NCBI GenBank assembly: GCA_004102645.1
Contig: CP034928.1
Span: forward strand, 806,001-870,000
DNA from: Candidatus Bipolaricaulis sibiricus
GTDB taxonomy: Bacteria; Bipolaricaulota; Bipolaricaulia; Bipolaricaulales; Bipolaricaulaceae
Reading direction: 5' to 3'
Length of the DNA: 64,000 nucleotides
Positions 41,754 through 50,576 of the stretch are shown here, piece by piece (position 1 is the stretch's first letter; each line of letters starts with the position of its first letter). The notes under the pieces are model-generated. The model did no database searches. It was given only the letters and a program-made list of their open reading frames with translations, and was not told where the DNA came from. The translations under genes and the position numbers were made by a program.

Positions 41754-42524
41754 CTACGGTATCACGAGGCCCGTCTGTCGGGCAAGCTCATCCCGAAGGT
41801 CAGTGGAAACCGCTTGTCTCCACGCCCGCTGCAGCGCTTCCCGTTCGCTGGGCAGGAGGGACAGCACGTCTCCATCGGCGCATGTGGCGACGATCTCCCG
41901 GACCGTGGTTGCTCCATAGGTGTGCTCGACGAACCAGACCCAGGTCCAGCCCCAGTTGTTGGCGTGACGACGGCTCCCCTCGATCTCGCTCAGCGATGGA
42001 ACAATCCCTGCGCCGATGCCCGTCTGTGCCGCGTGAGCGAAAGCCGGCTCGTGGGCCCACTGCCGAGACAGGTAGACCGCCAGTCCCTCACTCCACCACA
42101 GGGGTACCGCCTCGATGTTGGGGGATAGGAACTCCTCACCGATGTGCACGAGCTCGTGGTGGAGCAGTCGTCGGAAGTGAGCTGGGACGAAGCGGAACGT
42201 GGATTCGGTTGCGTACGCCGACGGGGACAACACGACCATGTTCAGCTTCTGAGCCTGGGCGATTCGCGCCGGGTGCGATGGCCGCTCGATGTTCACCTTC
42301 AGGAGATCGTGCACCAGCCGGTCGAACTCGTCGCGGCGAGGGGCAAGGACCACACCGACCTGTGGGAATCCTTGCTCAAGAGCGAAGTAGGAGAGGACGC
42401 TCGGGAGTGCCTCGCGGATCGCCCCCAGAGCATCCTCTGCGTACGCGCGTTCTCCTGGAGCGTAGCGCACCTCCACCTGGGGGTCCCCGATCCGCGAGTA
42501 GCCAGCGAGCATGTCGGTGTCCAT
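41754..42524 (-). CDS. HExxH metallopeptidase-like protein
   Basis: 256 residues from ATG (complement of 42522-42524). The zinc-binding motif is LLHHELVHIGEE (about residues 127-138), followed by PLWWSEGLAVYLS, the layout of gluzincin peptidases of the MA clan, in which the glutamate of WxxEGLA is the third zinc ligand. There is no signal peptide, so it is probably cytoplasmic unless the start lies upstream. It is divergent from the oligoendopeptidase gene, 216 bp apart. Substrate unknown. Confidence 0.8.
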   Translation of the reverse strand: MDTDMLAGYSRIGDPQVEVRYAPGERAYAEDALGAIREALPSVLSYFALEQGFPQVGVVLAPRRDEFDRLVHDLLKVNIERPSHPARIAQAQKLNMVVLSPSAYATESTFRFVPAHFRRLLHHELVHIGEEFLSPNIEAVPLWWSEGLAVYLSRQWAHEPAFAHAAQTGIGAGIVPSLSEIEGSRRHANNWGWTWVWFVEHTYGATTVREIVATCADGDVLSLLPSEREALQRAWRQAVSTDLRDELARQTGLVIP

Positions 42525-42704
42525 TATGGGCCGGTTACGGTGATGGGTCCATGGGGTCGGGGTCGGAGTTCACCACCGCGGGGCGGTGCGGTCGCGGGGG
42601 CGGGCCATCGCGGGCGCGTGCCGAGTCGGCGGCGAGATGGTGCCTGGTCACTGCTGGACCCGCTAGCGTCCGGATCACCTTCGGCTACCGGTTGCCCAGG
42701 CCGC

Positions 42705-42733
42705 TTGCGGAGACCGACAGCCCCCACTACCCT
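42705..42733 (+). promoter_or_regulatory. Leaderless promoter of the oligoendopeptidase gene
   Basis: TTGCGG (42705-42710), 17 nt, TACCCT (42728-42733), then exactly 7 nt to ATG 42741. No Shine-Dalgarno is present. The spacing to the start codon predicts a leaderless mRNA. Confidence 0.65.
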
Positions 42734-42740
42734 CCGCCTC

Positions 42741-44549
42741 ATGTCCGAGACAACGATGCTGCCTGATCGTTCGGCTGTCCCGATCGAGGAGACCTGGGAC
42801 CTCGAAAGCGTGTTCGCCACCCCTCAAGACTGGGAGGCAGCGTGTCGGGAGCTCGTGGCGCAGCTGCCGAAGCTCATCGGGTACCAGGGCCGCCTCAAGG
42901 AGGGGCCGTCGGTCCTTCTCGAGTTCATTCCGCTGTACGAGGATGCCGCACGGCTCATGGGAAGGATCTTCGTCTACGCAAGCAACGCCTCGGCGGTGAA
43001 CGCGCTCGATCAAGCGGCGGTCGGCCGGAGTGGGCAGGCCCGCGGCTTGTTCGCTCGGTTCGGCGCAGCGGTCGCGTTTGTGGATCCGGAGCTCGTAGCG
43101 ATCGGGTTCGACACCCTCCGCCGGTGGATGGACGAGACCCCGGACCTGCGGTTCTTCGCCCACTATGTGGACCGGCTCGAGAAGCAGCACGCCCACGTCC
43201 GCTCGGGGGATGTGGAGCAGGTGCTGGCGATGGTCTCCGACCCCCTGTCCACGCCGTTCAGCGTCTTCAACAGCCTCACCGGCGCCGACATGACGTTCCG
43301 GCCCGCCACCGATGCCAACGGCAACGCGCTCGAGGTGGGACAGGCGAGCATCGAGTCGCTGCGGACCCACCCCGATCGCGCCGTCCGGCGGACGGCGTGG
43401 GAGAGCTACGCCGACGGGTACCTCGCGCTCAAGAACACGCTCGCGGGTTCCCTCCTCGGAGCGGTCAAGGCCGACGTGTTCCGGATGCGCGTTCGCGGAT
43501 ACTCCTCCAGCCTCGAGGCGTCCCTCGCCCCGAACTTCATCCCCGTCGAGGTGTTCCACAACCTGATCGACGTGTTCCGGCGGAACCTCCCCACCTGGCA
43601 CCGCTACTGGGCGCTCCGCCGCAAGCTTCTCGGCTACGATGCGTTGCACGTTTACGACATCAAGGCCCCGCTCACGGGGGACAAGCCGGTGGTTCCGTTT
43701 CGGCAGGCCGTCGACTGGATCTGTGCGGGGATGAGGCCGCTGGGCGAGGAGTATGTCGCGGTGTTACGGCGGGGGTGCCTTGAGGAACGGTGGGTCGACC
43801 GCGCCCGCAACCGCGGAAAGCGGGAAGGCGCCTTCTCCAGCGGCTCTCAGGGCACCCACCCGTTCGTCATGATGAGCTACGCCGACGACGTGTTCAGCCT
43901 GAGCACGCTTGCCCACGAGCTCGGCCACTCGATGCACTCCTACTACAGCCGCCTGAGCCAGCGCATGATCTACAGCCGCTACGGGTTGTTCGTGGCCGAA
44001 GTGGCGTCGAACTTCAACCAGGCGATGGTCCGGGACCATCTGTTCCGCACCGTGACCGACAAGGCTCTTCAGATCGCGCTGATCGAGGAGGCGATGTCGA
44101 ACTACCACCGCTACTTCTTCATCATGCCCACCCTGGCGCGGTTCGAGCTCGAGGTCCACGAGCGGGTGGAGCGCGGGGCCCCGGTGAGCGCCGATACGCT
44201 GATTGGGGTCACGGCGGACCTGTTCCGCGAGGGCTATGGTGACGAGGTGGTCTTTGACCGCGAGCGGATCGGGATTACGTGGGCTCAGTTCCAGCACATG
44301 TACATGAACTTCTACGTGTACCAGTACGCCACGGGAATCTCTGGGGCCCACGCCCTGGTAGCGAAGGTTCTGTCTGAGGGCGAGCCAGCGGCGGCGCGGT
44401 ACCTCGACTTCCTCAAGGCGGGCGGCTCGCGCTACCCGCTCGATGCTCTCCAGAAGGCGGGTGTCGACCTCCGGTCGCCCCAACCGGTGGAGGCAGCGTT
44501 TGCCAACCTTGCGGCGCTCGTGGACCGCCTCGAGAAGCTGCTGGGGTAG
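42741..44549 (+). CDS. pepF: M3-family oligoendopeptidase (PepF-like)
   Basis: 602 residues from ATG 42741; longer upstream readings lack any start signal. The zinc site is STLAHELGHSMHSYYS (about residues 385-400) with a downstream glutamate in FVAEVASNFNQ, as in PepF. The N-terminal region (IEETWDLESVFATPQDWEAA) and the substrate-binding ending (ITWAQFQHMYMNFYVYQYATG) are also typical. The enzyme degrades oligopeptides in the cytoplasm. A terminator-like hairpin follows at 44656. Confidence 0.93.
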   Translation: MSETTMLPDRSAVPIEETWDLESVFATPQDWEAACRELVAQLPKLIGYQGRLKEGPSVLLEFIPLYEDAARLMGRIFVYASNASAVNALDQAAVGRSGQARGLFARFGAAVAFVDPELVAIGFDTLRRWMDETPDLRFFAHYVDRLEKQHAHVRSGDVEQVLAMVSDPLSTPFSVFNSLTGADMTFRPATDANGNALEVGQASIESLRTHPDRAVRRTAWESYADGYLALKNTLAGSLLGAVKADVFRMRVRGYSSSLEASLAPNFIPVEVFHNLIDVFRRNLPTWHRYWALRRKLLGYDALHVYDIKAPLTGDKPVVPFRQAVDWICAGMRPLGEEYVAVLRRGCLEERWVDRARNRGKREGAFSSGSQGTHPFVMMSYADDVFSLSTLAHELGHSMHSYYSRLSQRMIYSRYGLFVAEVASNFNQAMVRDHLFRTVTDKALQIALIEEAMSNYHRYFFIMPTLARFELEVHERVERGAPVSADTLIGVTADLFREGYGDEVVFDRERIGITWAQFQHMYMNFYVYQYATGISGAHALVAKVLSEGEPAAARYLDFLKAGGSRYPLDALQKAGVDLRSPQPVEAAFANLAALVDRLEKLLG

Positions 44550-44655
44550 GTCCGGGATAGTTCGACGGCATCGAGCGGGGACGGTTCGAGCTCCATCTGC
44601 CTGCGGCGAGCCGCTGTGGCACGGATGGCAGCGTGCAGACGGGCTTGCGGTGGGT

Positions 44656-44678
44656 GGGCGGCGTCCGCCGCCCGCTTT
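44656..44678 (+). terminator. Terminator hairpin after pepF
   Basis: GGGCGGC (44656-44662) pairs perfectly with GCCGCCC (44667-44673) around GTCC and is followed by GCTTT. It lies about 110 nt after the pepF stop and just before the next promoter. Confidence 0.6.
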
Positions 44679-44707
44679 GGCTCGCTGGGGGGCTTCGGGC
44701 GCGTGCG

Positions 44708-44735
44708 TTGAGGCGCGCCCTCTCGGAGCTAGAAT
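44708..44735 (+). promoter_or_regulatory. Promoter upstream of the GNAT-like gene
   Basis: TTGAGG (44708-44713) and TAGAAT (44730-44735) are separated by 16 nt. Transcription from about 44742 would give a leader of about 50 nt. Confidence 0.65.
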
Positions 44736-44791
44736 GAGCCAGCAGTTGGGACTGGGGTGAACGTCGGACGCGCAGAGGCTGGGGTGTTGCT

Positions 44792-45358
44792 GTGACGCAG
44801 ATGGCACAGAGGATCGAGGTGCGCGAGATGGGGCGGATCGAGGACTCGGCCGAACGGCACCGTCTGTGGTCCATCTATGAGGCGGCGTTCGCCCCACTGC
44901 AGGTCGCGACTCCAATGCGGCATGGGAGCTACACGCGGCCTGAGTTCGAGGCGCTCCTGGATGACCCTGACTTTCGCAAGTACGTCGCCCGCGTGGGGGG
45001 GATCCTTGTCGGGCTTTGTGTGATCACGACGCGGCTGGACAAGATCCCGTGGGTCAGCTCGTCCTACTATGCCCACCGGTTCCCGGACCTCACCGCCCGG
45101 GGCAAGGTGTTCTTTCTCACGGGTGTGATCGTAGATCCCGCTTACCAGACGGCACAGCGGGTGGGTGCGGTCCTGCTGGCGAAGGCTGTTCGCTCCCTGG
45201 GCGATGAGGGCGTTCTGTGCGCCGACTACTCCGAGAACCTGCGCTCTGGGCTGCGGCCGTTCGTCGAACGAACGCTCGGCCAAGCTGCGGTCGAGGAGGT
45301 TCTCGACCGCCAGGTGTTCGTTGCCTACTCGTACCGGAAGAAGAACCGTGGTCCGTGA
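44792..45358 (+). CDS. GNAT-like protein, function unknown
   Basis: 188 residues from GTG 44792 (ATG 44801 is an alternative). The middle part (GKVFFLTGVIVDPAYQTAQRVGAVLLAKAVRSL) fits a GNAT motif A in a weak form (V-x-P-x-x-Q-x-x-x-x-G). The N-terminal part (WSIYEAAFAPLQVATPMRHG) and the C-terminus are not familiar. I would call it an acetyltransferase-like protein with low certainty about activity. It precedes miaB by 90 bp, with a separate predicted promoter for miaB between them. Confidence 0.7.
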   Translation: MTQMAQRIEVREMGRIEDSAERHRLWSIYEAAFAPLQVATPMRHGSYTRPEFEALLDDPDFRKYVARVGGILVGLCVITTRLDKIPWVSSSYYAHRFPDLTARGKVFFLTGVIVDPAYQTAQRVGAVLLAKAVRSLGDEGVLCADYSENLRSGLRPFVERTLGQAAVEEVLDRQVFVAYSYRKKNRGP

Positions 45359-45420
45359 ACCGTTGCCCCTGGTCTGTCGCCCGTGGTCCGTAGGCCGCAG
45401 CGCGGTGTCCGTGGACCGGG
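45348..45420 (+). repeat. Cluster of short degenerate repeats (GTGGTCCGT)
   Basis: The spacer before miaB contains two perfect copies of GTGGTCCGT (about 45348 and 45383), a shortened GTGTCCGTGG (about 45405), and a related CTGGTCTGTCG. Another GTGGTCCG occurs in the gene-free stretch near 57600. They may be a genome-wide short repeat; meaning unknown. Confidence 0.5.
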
Positions 45421-45435
45421 GAGGCCGGCACCGGG

Positions 45436-45441
45436 TATCGT
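45436..45441 (+). promoter_or_regulatory. -10 box of a probable leaderless promoter for miaB
   Basis: TATCGT ends exactly 7 nt before ATG 45449. A weak -35 TGGACC (45412-45417) lies 18 nt upstream. No Shine-Dalgarno is present. Confidence 0.5.
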
Positions 45442-45448
45442 TCGGGTG

Positions 45449-46747
45449 ATGAAGGCGTGTATCCTGACCTGGGGTTGCCAGCAGAACGAGCACAAGAGTG
45501 AGGCGATTGCCGGGGTTCTTCGGGCAACGGGCTACGTCCTCGTGCCCAACCCAGACGAGGCCGATGTTGTCCTCCTCAACACGTGCATGGTCCGCGGCCG
45601 GGCGGAGGACAAGGTCATCGGCCGGGTCGGTGAGCTGCAAAGGCTTCGGCGCACCCGCCCCCGTGTCATCGGGGTCGGGGGGTGCATGGCCCAGGGACGA
45701 GGAGAGGCGATCCTCGATCTCCTTCCGGGGGCGGACTTTGCGTTCGGGACGGCGCGGCTCGCCGACCTCCCGTCGCTCATTGCCCGTGCCCGGGACGGGG
45801 AGCGGTTCGCCTGTCTCCCGCCCCCGAACGGGATCGAGCGCCTGCCCGTTGTTCGGAGAAGCGCTTTCCAGGCCTACGTTACCATCGCCGAAGGTTGCTC
45901 GCACGCTTGCGCCTACTGTGTGGTCCCCCGGGTCCGTGGGCCGCTGCGCTCCCGGCCCCTGGAGGAGGTCGTGGCCGAGCTGCGGGATCTCGGCAGGGCG
46001 GGGTACCAAGAGGTCACGCTTCTCGGTCAGAACGTCGACGCCTACGGAACGGACCTTGGCGGGGGGACCACGTTCGCGGCTCTGCTCCGCGCCGCCCAGC
46101 AGGTGTCCATTCCGCGGATCCGGTTCACCACTTCGCACCCGGCCTACCTGACGGATGAGGTGATCGAGGTTCTCGCTACGGGGGGGAGCCTCTGTCCGCA
46201 TGTCCATCTCGCGGTCCAGTCGGGGAGCGACCGAGTGCTGGCTGCAATGGGCCGCGGCCACACGCGCGCCGAGTTCCTCGATCTCGTCGCTCGCCTTCGG
46301 AGCAGGGTGCCCGGGCTGAATGTGACGACAGACGTGATCGTCGGATTCCCCGGCGAGGATGACTGGGACTTCCACCAGACCCTGTCTCTGATCGAAGAGG
46401 CTGCCTTTGGCACGGTGTTCGCGGCCATGTTCTCGCCACGTCCGGGCACGCGCGCGGCGGCGCTTCACGACGACGTTCCGCCGCGGGAGAAGGGGCGGCG
46501 GCTGGCGGTAGTGCTCGATCTCAGCCGCCGGCTGGCCCTCGAGTCCCACCGGGCACGGATCGGAACGACGGTTGAGGTTCTTGTCGAGGCGTTTCTGCCG
46601 GAGAAGAGGCAGCTCAGCGGCAAAACACGCGACTTCCGCACCGTGCTCTTCCCTGGGGATCCCGCTATGATCGGGCGGTTCGCGATGGTGAAGATCGAGG
46701 GGGCTACGGCAGGCGCGTTGCATGGTCAGCGAACGGAGGCGGGATGA
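45449..46747 (+). CDS. miaB: tRNA-2-methylthio-N6-dimethylallyladenosine synthase MiaB
   Basis: 432 residues from ATG 45449. The N-terminal UPF0004 domain carries three cysteines for the auxiliary Fe-S cluster (WGCQQNEHKSE, NTCMVRG, GGCMAQ). The radical-SAM motif is CSHACAYCVVP (about residues 150-160), followed by LLGQNVDAYG typical of MiaB rather than RimO or MtaB. A C-terminal TRAM domain follows. The enzyme adds a methylthio group to A37 of tRNAs reading UNN codons. It overlaps the next gene (ATGA). Confidence 0.93.
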   Translation: MKACILTWGCQQNEHKSEAIAGVLRATGYVLVPNPDEADVVLLNTCMVRGRAEDKVIGRVGELQRLRRTRPRVIGVGGCMAQGRGEAILDLLPGADFAFGTARLADLPSLIARARDGERFACLPPPNGIERLPVVRRSAFQAYVTIAEGCSHACAYCVVPRVRGPLRSRPLEEVVAELRDLGRAGYQEVTLLGQNVDAYGTDLGGGTTFAALLRAAQQVSIPRIRFTTSHPAYLTDEVIEVLATGGSLCPHVHLAVQSGSDRVLAAMGRGHTRAEFLDLVARLRSRVPGLNVTTDVIVGFPGEDDWDFHQTLSLIEEAAFGTVFAAMFSPRPGTRAAALHDDVPPREKGRRLAVVLDLSRRLALESHRARIGTTVEVLVEAFLPEKRQLSGKTRDFRTVLFPGDPAMIGRFAMVKIEGATAGALHGQRTEAG

Positions 46748-47712
46748 TCCTCACCGTCACCCTCAACCCGACCCTCGATAAGTTCTACTGGGTTGATGAT
46801 CTCCCGCTTTCTCTGGACCGGCCGGAGGAGGCGATCCTCATCCGGAGCTCTCGGTCGCTTACCTCGGCGGGCGGGAAGGGAATCAATGTGTCGACGTTCC
46901 TTGCGTGCCACGGGGTGGAGACGGTGGCCCTGGGGTTTCTCGCTGGCCACACCGGGCAGATCATCCTGCAGGATCTTCTTGCCCGAGGTGTGACGGCAAA
47001 TTTCGTGTGGATGCCCGGTGAGAACCGAACGAACATCACGGTGATCGCGAAGGGCCGCGAGTTCCATCCCCTGCTTATCCATGAGGAAGGACCGCCCGTG
47101 TCGGAAGAAGCGATGGCGATCTTCCTCCGCAAGTACGAGCGAATGCTGGGGCGAGCCGAGTACGTGGTCCTCGGAGGTTCGCTCCCCCCGGGCTGTTCCT
47201 CAGACTGCTACCGCACGCTCGTGCAGCGGGCGCATCGGGCCGGACTCCGCGTGATCGTCCACGCCGGTGGCGAGGCCCTGGTGCAGGCTGTGGCCGAGGG
47301 GCCGTTCCTCGTGAAGCCAGATGTCCGCGAGGAACTGAGGTTGGGGGATCTCCCGGTCCGATCGGTGGAGGAAATCGTGCGCGCTGGACAGCAGGTGGTC
47401 AAGCAGGGGGGACAGGCGTGCCTCATTTCCCATCACATCACGGGCGACATCCTGGTTACCCGTGACGGAGTATGGGAGCTTGAAGCCCCCGTGCCGCTCA
47501 CCGCGCTCAAGAACCTCGTTGGTGCGGACGATGCGCTTGTAGGAGGGCTCCTTGTGGCGCTGTCCCGTGGGGAGGGCCTGCTGGAGGCGGTGCGCTATGG
47601 GATGGCGGCAGCTCTGGCTACGGCAGAGGTCGAGGAGAAGTTGTGTCTTGATGCCGGGGCGATCGATCGGGAGTTTGGACACGTGACGATGCGCGAATGG
47701 GGGAAGAGGTGA
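46744..47712 (+). CDS. PfkB-family sugar kinase (1-phosphofructokinase/tagatose-6-phosphate kinase-like)
   Basis: 322 residues from ATG 46744, after GGAGGCGGG. Typical features of the FruK/LacC subgroup are LTVTLNPTLDKFY at the start, SAGGKGINVSTFL, and VLGGSLPPGCSSDCY. The conserved ATP/catalytic motif GAGD is changed: the sequence is VGADDALVGGLLVAL, with aspartate replacing the second glycine of the anion hole. It may have altered activity or substrate. It belongs to a four-gene chain miaB-kinase-CBS-dinG with overlapping ends. Confidence 0.88.
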   Translation: MILTVTLNPTLDKFYWVDDLPLSLDRPEEAILIRSSRSLTSAGGKGINVSTFLACHGVETVALGFLAGHTGQIILQDLLARGVTANFVWMPGENRTNITVIAKGREFHPLLIHEEGPPVSEEAMAIFLRKYERMLGRAEYVVLGGSLPPGCSSDCYRTLVQRAHRAGLRVIVHAGGEALVQAVAEGPFLVKPDVREELRLGDLPVRSVEEIVRAGQQVVKQGGQACLISHHITGDILVTRDGVWELEAPVPLTALKNLVGADDALVGGLLVALSRGEGLLEAVRYGMAAALATAEVEEKLCLDAGAIDREFGHVTMREWGKR

Positions 47713-48146
47713 AGGCGCGCGAGTTCATGCGTCGCGACCTGACGTCGGTCGACCTCGACACGACGGTGTCCCACGTGATCTACCTCCTGCACGAGTCGGG
47801 CCTGGCTTCGCTGCCGGTGCTGGACGAGGAGGGCCGCGTGGTCGGTGTGATCTCGGAACGAGACCTCATCCGCGCTGCCCTTCCCGGATACGTCGACATG
47901 CTCCAGTCGGTGGCGTTCCTGCCGAGCCTGAACCAACTCAGCCGCAGGCTGCGGGAGATCGGGGACAAGCCGGTTTCGGAGTTCATGTCCACCGAGGTGA
48001 TCGCTGCCCGTCCTGACGACAATGACCTCTACCTGGCGGATCTCATGATCCGGAAGGGCCTCAAGCAGATCCCAGTGCTGGATGACCACAAACGGCTGGT
48101 AGGCGTGGTGCGGAGGATCGACCTGCTCTACCGCCTCCGGCAGTGA
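47709..48146 (+). CDS. CBS-domain pair protein
   Basis: 145 residues from GTG 47709, chosen because it overlaps the kinase stop (GTGA) and yields the usual MKAREFMRRDLTSVD start; ATG 47697 is an alternative. Two CBS motifs: residues about 5-60 (ESGLASLPVLDEEGRVVGVISERDL) and about 90-143 (LKQIPVLDDHKRLVGVVRRIDLL). CBS pairs bind adenine nucleotides such as AMP, ATP or c-di-AMP and act as sensors. Being stand-alone, it probably acts on a partner protein, possibly the kinase before it. Confidence 0.88.
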   Translation: MKAREFMRRDLTSVDLDTTVSHVIYLLHESGLASLPVLDEEGRVVGVISERDLIRAALPGYVDMLQSVAFLPSLNQLSRRLREIGDKPVSEFMSTEVIAARPDDNDLYLADLMIRKGLKQIPVLDDHKRLVGVVRRIDLLYRLRQ

Positions 48147-50563
48147 GCCGGGAGTTCATCGCCCTGGCGCTGAGGGGGGGCGCCGTGGGCGCAGTGCACA
48201 TCCGCGCGGGCGGGGTTGCGGAACGCCTTGGGTGGCCTCTGTCCGATGCGCAAGCCTTGAGAGCGAACCTGCGCCGGTTCTCGGGGCTCCCCGTCGTTGT
48301 GCATGACATCGCCTCCTTCCGCGCCGTGTCGGGATGGGCGGACAGTGGTCAGGGCACCTTGTGGGTGGACACCCGCACTCTGGCGTGGGCGGTGTGGCCG
48401 GAGGAGTTGGACTCGACCCTCGCCCATCTTGTGGGGAGGATTCCGTACATGCCGTCCGACGAGGCCGCGGGTTGGGCCGAGGCCACGGCGCGCCTTCTCG
48501 TGCGCCTCCTCGACGACGCGGGATCGGCTCCGCCTGCAGCTCAGGACATGATTGCGATGCTGCTCCCCGACCGCGGGTGGATTGGAGCGCCGGCGGCTCC
48601 TTCCCCCTCGCGCGAGCGGAGGGTCGCCGTGCGGTCGGTGGGTGAGGCGTTCGCGATGCTCACCGCGAGTGGAACCCTTGCCCACCGCCGGGCCCAGGTA
48701 GCCTACGCCGAAGCGGCGGCAGAAGCATTTGGGGGGGGCGGGATCTACCTTCTTGAGGCCGGCCCGGGAACAGGCAAGACGATCGGATACCTCGTGCCGC
48801 TTCTGCTCGCCCTTGGGGAGAGCGATGGCCGGGCGGTGGTTGCCACGCGGACGCGTGCGCTCCAGGAGCAGCTCTGGCGCCGGGACCTCCCGCTCCTCTG
48901 CGAGGAGATGGGCGTTGACCTAGAGTGCGCGCTCCTCAAGGGTCGGGAGAACTACCTGTGCTTGCGCCAGCTGGAAGAGGTTCGGCATCGGCTCCTGCCG
49001 CGCGAGATCCTTGCTCCGCTCCTCGCGTGGGCAGCACAGACGGATACCGGGGACCTCGACGGGCTGGCAGGGTTGCGGTCGGATCCAGTGGGTCGCGAGG
49101 TCATCCGTGGGCTGCCCGATCTCTCCTACCGTTGCGGAGGGCGGGCCTGTCTGTTCTGGGACCGCTGCCCATCGCGGCGAGCACGGGAGATGGCCCGCGC
49201 AGCACGTCTTGTGGTGGTCAACCACGCGTTGCTCGGCGCCGACCTCGCCAGTGGAGGGGCAATTCTGGGTCCGTACGATCTCCTCGTCGTCGATGAGGCG
49301 CACGCGCTGCCCGAGGCGCTTCGCGATGCGCTGAGCGATGCCCTTTCGCCCGCGGTCATCCCCCGCCTGCTCGGTGAGCTGCGCCGCGGCCAAGCGGGCC
49401 TGCTTGCGGCATGGGCCGGACCGGCGGCTGTGGGCAGGGCGGCCGAGGCTTGGGAGCAGGTCGCTGCCGCCCACCGCCAGTTCTGGGCTGATGCCAGTGC
49501 TGCGCTGCCGCGGGACATCGGCCGGTACGGTCCAGCCGACGTCGGCAGGCTTCTCCCCGCTGGACGGCTTCTGGGGCAGACCCTGGAGGGTTTGGCGGAG
49601 ACGATCGGCGAGCTCGCGCCCAACCTCTCGGAGGACGCTGCCGTCCAGGCGCGTGGGTTGGGGAGCGAGATGCGGCGCATGGCGGGATTGGTCGAATGCC
49701 TTCTGAGGCCTGAGAGAGAAGATACGGTGTTCTGGTACGTCCGGGACCCCCGAGGGCTGACCCTCACGGCATCGCCACTGGACGTTGGTGACAGACTCCG
49801 GGCCGCGCTCTGGCCAGACCTGGTGGGAGGGGTTCTCACCTCCGCTACCCTTTCCGTCGGTGACGACGGGTGTGCACTCGCGCGCGACCTCGGGCTCGAT
49901 TCCCCCCCTCCATTCAGGGCGTGGCCCTCTCCGTTTCCCTACGACCGGGTAGGGGCGTTCGTCCTTCGCTACCTGCCGCACCCCGATGACCCGGCGTTCC
50001 CGGAAGCCCTCGCCTCCACCCTCCGCCGTGTCCTGGCTGACGTTCCACGGCGGGCGCTCGCCCTTTTCACCTCCCGCCGCCTTCTCGAGGCCACCGCTGG
50101 ACACCTCGTCGGTACGCCCCATCTTGTCCAGCGCCGGGACGGGGAGCGCGAGGGCCTCCTCGCCCGGTTCCGGCACTCCCCCCCTCCAGTGGTCCTGTTG
50201 GGGCTGGACACGCTGTGGGAGGGGATCGACCTCCCCGGGGAGCAGCTCGAACTGCTGGTCGTCGCGCGCCTGCCGTTCCCTGTACCCGGCGATCCTCTCA
50301 TCCAGGCTCAGGCCGAACGCATGGCCAACCGAGGTGAGAACCCGTTCCAGCAGCTATTCATCCCGCGGGCGGTGCTCCGGCTCCGCCAGGGTGTGGGGCG
50401 GTTGGTGAGGACGCCGACCGACCGGGGGGCAGTTCTCCTGGCGGACCCACGGATCGCCACCCGCCCCTACGGCGATGCGTTTCTGCGGACGCTCCCAGTA
50501 CATGCGCAGTGGATGGATGGTCCAGATCAGCTGATCGTTGCCCTGAACGACCTTTTTCGCTAA
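48143..50563 (+). CDS. dinG: DinG-like ATP-dependent helicase with degenerate exonuclease domain
   Basis: 806 residues from GTG 48143, overlapping the CBS stop. Residues about 1-130 look like a worn DnaQ-type 3'-5' exonuclease domain (VVVHDIASF, LWVDTRTLAWAVWP) without the acidic catalytic set. The superfamily 2 helicase core follows: Walker A EAGPGTGKT (about 208-216), VVATRTRALQEQ (Ia), four cysteines of an Fe-S cluster (ENYLC, then CGGRACLFWDRC), DEAH box VVDEAHAL, GVLTSATL (III), and motif VI RLRQGVGRLVRT. It unwinds DNA with 5'-3' polarity in characterised relatives and serves in repair. Confidence 0.9.
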   Translation: MSREFIALALRGGAVGAVHIRAGGVAERLGWPLSDAQALRANLRRFSGLPVVVHDIASFRAVSGWADSGQGTLWVDTRTLAWAVWPEELDSTLAHLVGRIPYMPSDEAAGWAEATARLLVRLLDDAGSAPPAAQDMIAMLLPDRGWIGAPAAPSPSRERRVAVRSVGEAFAMLTASGTLAHRRAQVAYAEAAAEAFGGGGIYLLEAGPGTGKTIGYLVPLLLALGESDGRAVVATRTRALQEQLWRRDLPLLCEEMGVDLECALLKGRENYLCLRQLEEVRHRLLPREILAPLLAWAAQTDTGDLDGLAGLRSDPVGREVIRGLPDLSYRCGGRACLFWDRCPSRRAREMARAARLVVVNHALLGADLASGGAILGPYDLLVVDEAHALPEALRDALSDALSPAVIPRLLGELRRGQAGLLAAWAGPAAVGRAAEAWEQVAAAHRQFWADASAALPRDIGRYGPADVGRLLPAGRLLGQTLEGLAETIGELAPNLSEDAAVQARGLGSEMRRMAGLVECLLRPEREDTVFWYVRDPRGLTLTASPLDVGDRLRAALWPDLVGGVLTSATLSVGDDGCALARDLGLDSPPPFRAWPSPFPYDRVGAFVLRYLPHPDDPAFPEALASTLRRVLADVPRRALALFTSRRLLEATAGHLVGTPHLVQRRDGEREGLLARFRHSPPPVVLLGLDTLWEGIDLPGEQLELLVVARLPFPVPGDPLIQAQAERMANRGENPFQQLFIPRAVLRLRQGVGRLVRTPTDRGAVLLADPRIATRPYGDAFLRTLPVHAQWMDGPDQLIVALNDLFR

Positions 50564-50566
50564 CCT
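50538..50566 (+). promoter_or_regulatory. Promoter of proS, inside the end of dinG
   Basis: TTGCCC (50538-50543), 17 nt, TAACCT (50561-50566); the -10 box begins with the dinG stop codon. ATG 50577 lies 10 nt after it and has no Shine-Dalgarno, so the mRNA would be leaderless or nearly so. Confidence 0.6.
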
Positions 50567-50576
50567 CAGGCCCATC

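Noticed and set aside
44729-46723. Minus-strand open frame of 664 codons opposite the GNAT-like gene and miaB
   Set aside because: Antisense to the conserved MiaB motifs; no recognisable protein features.
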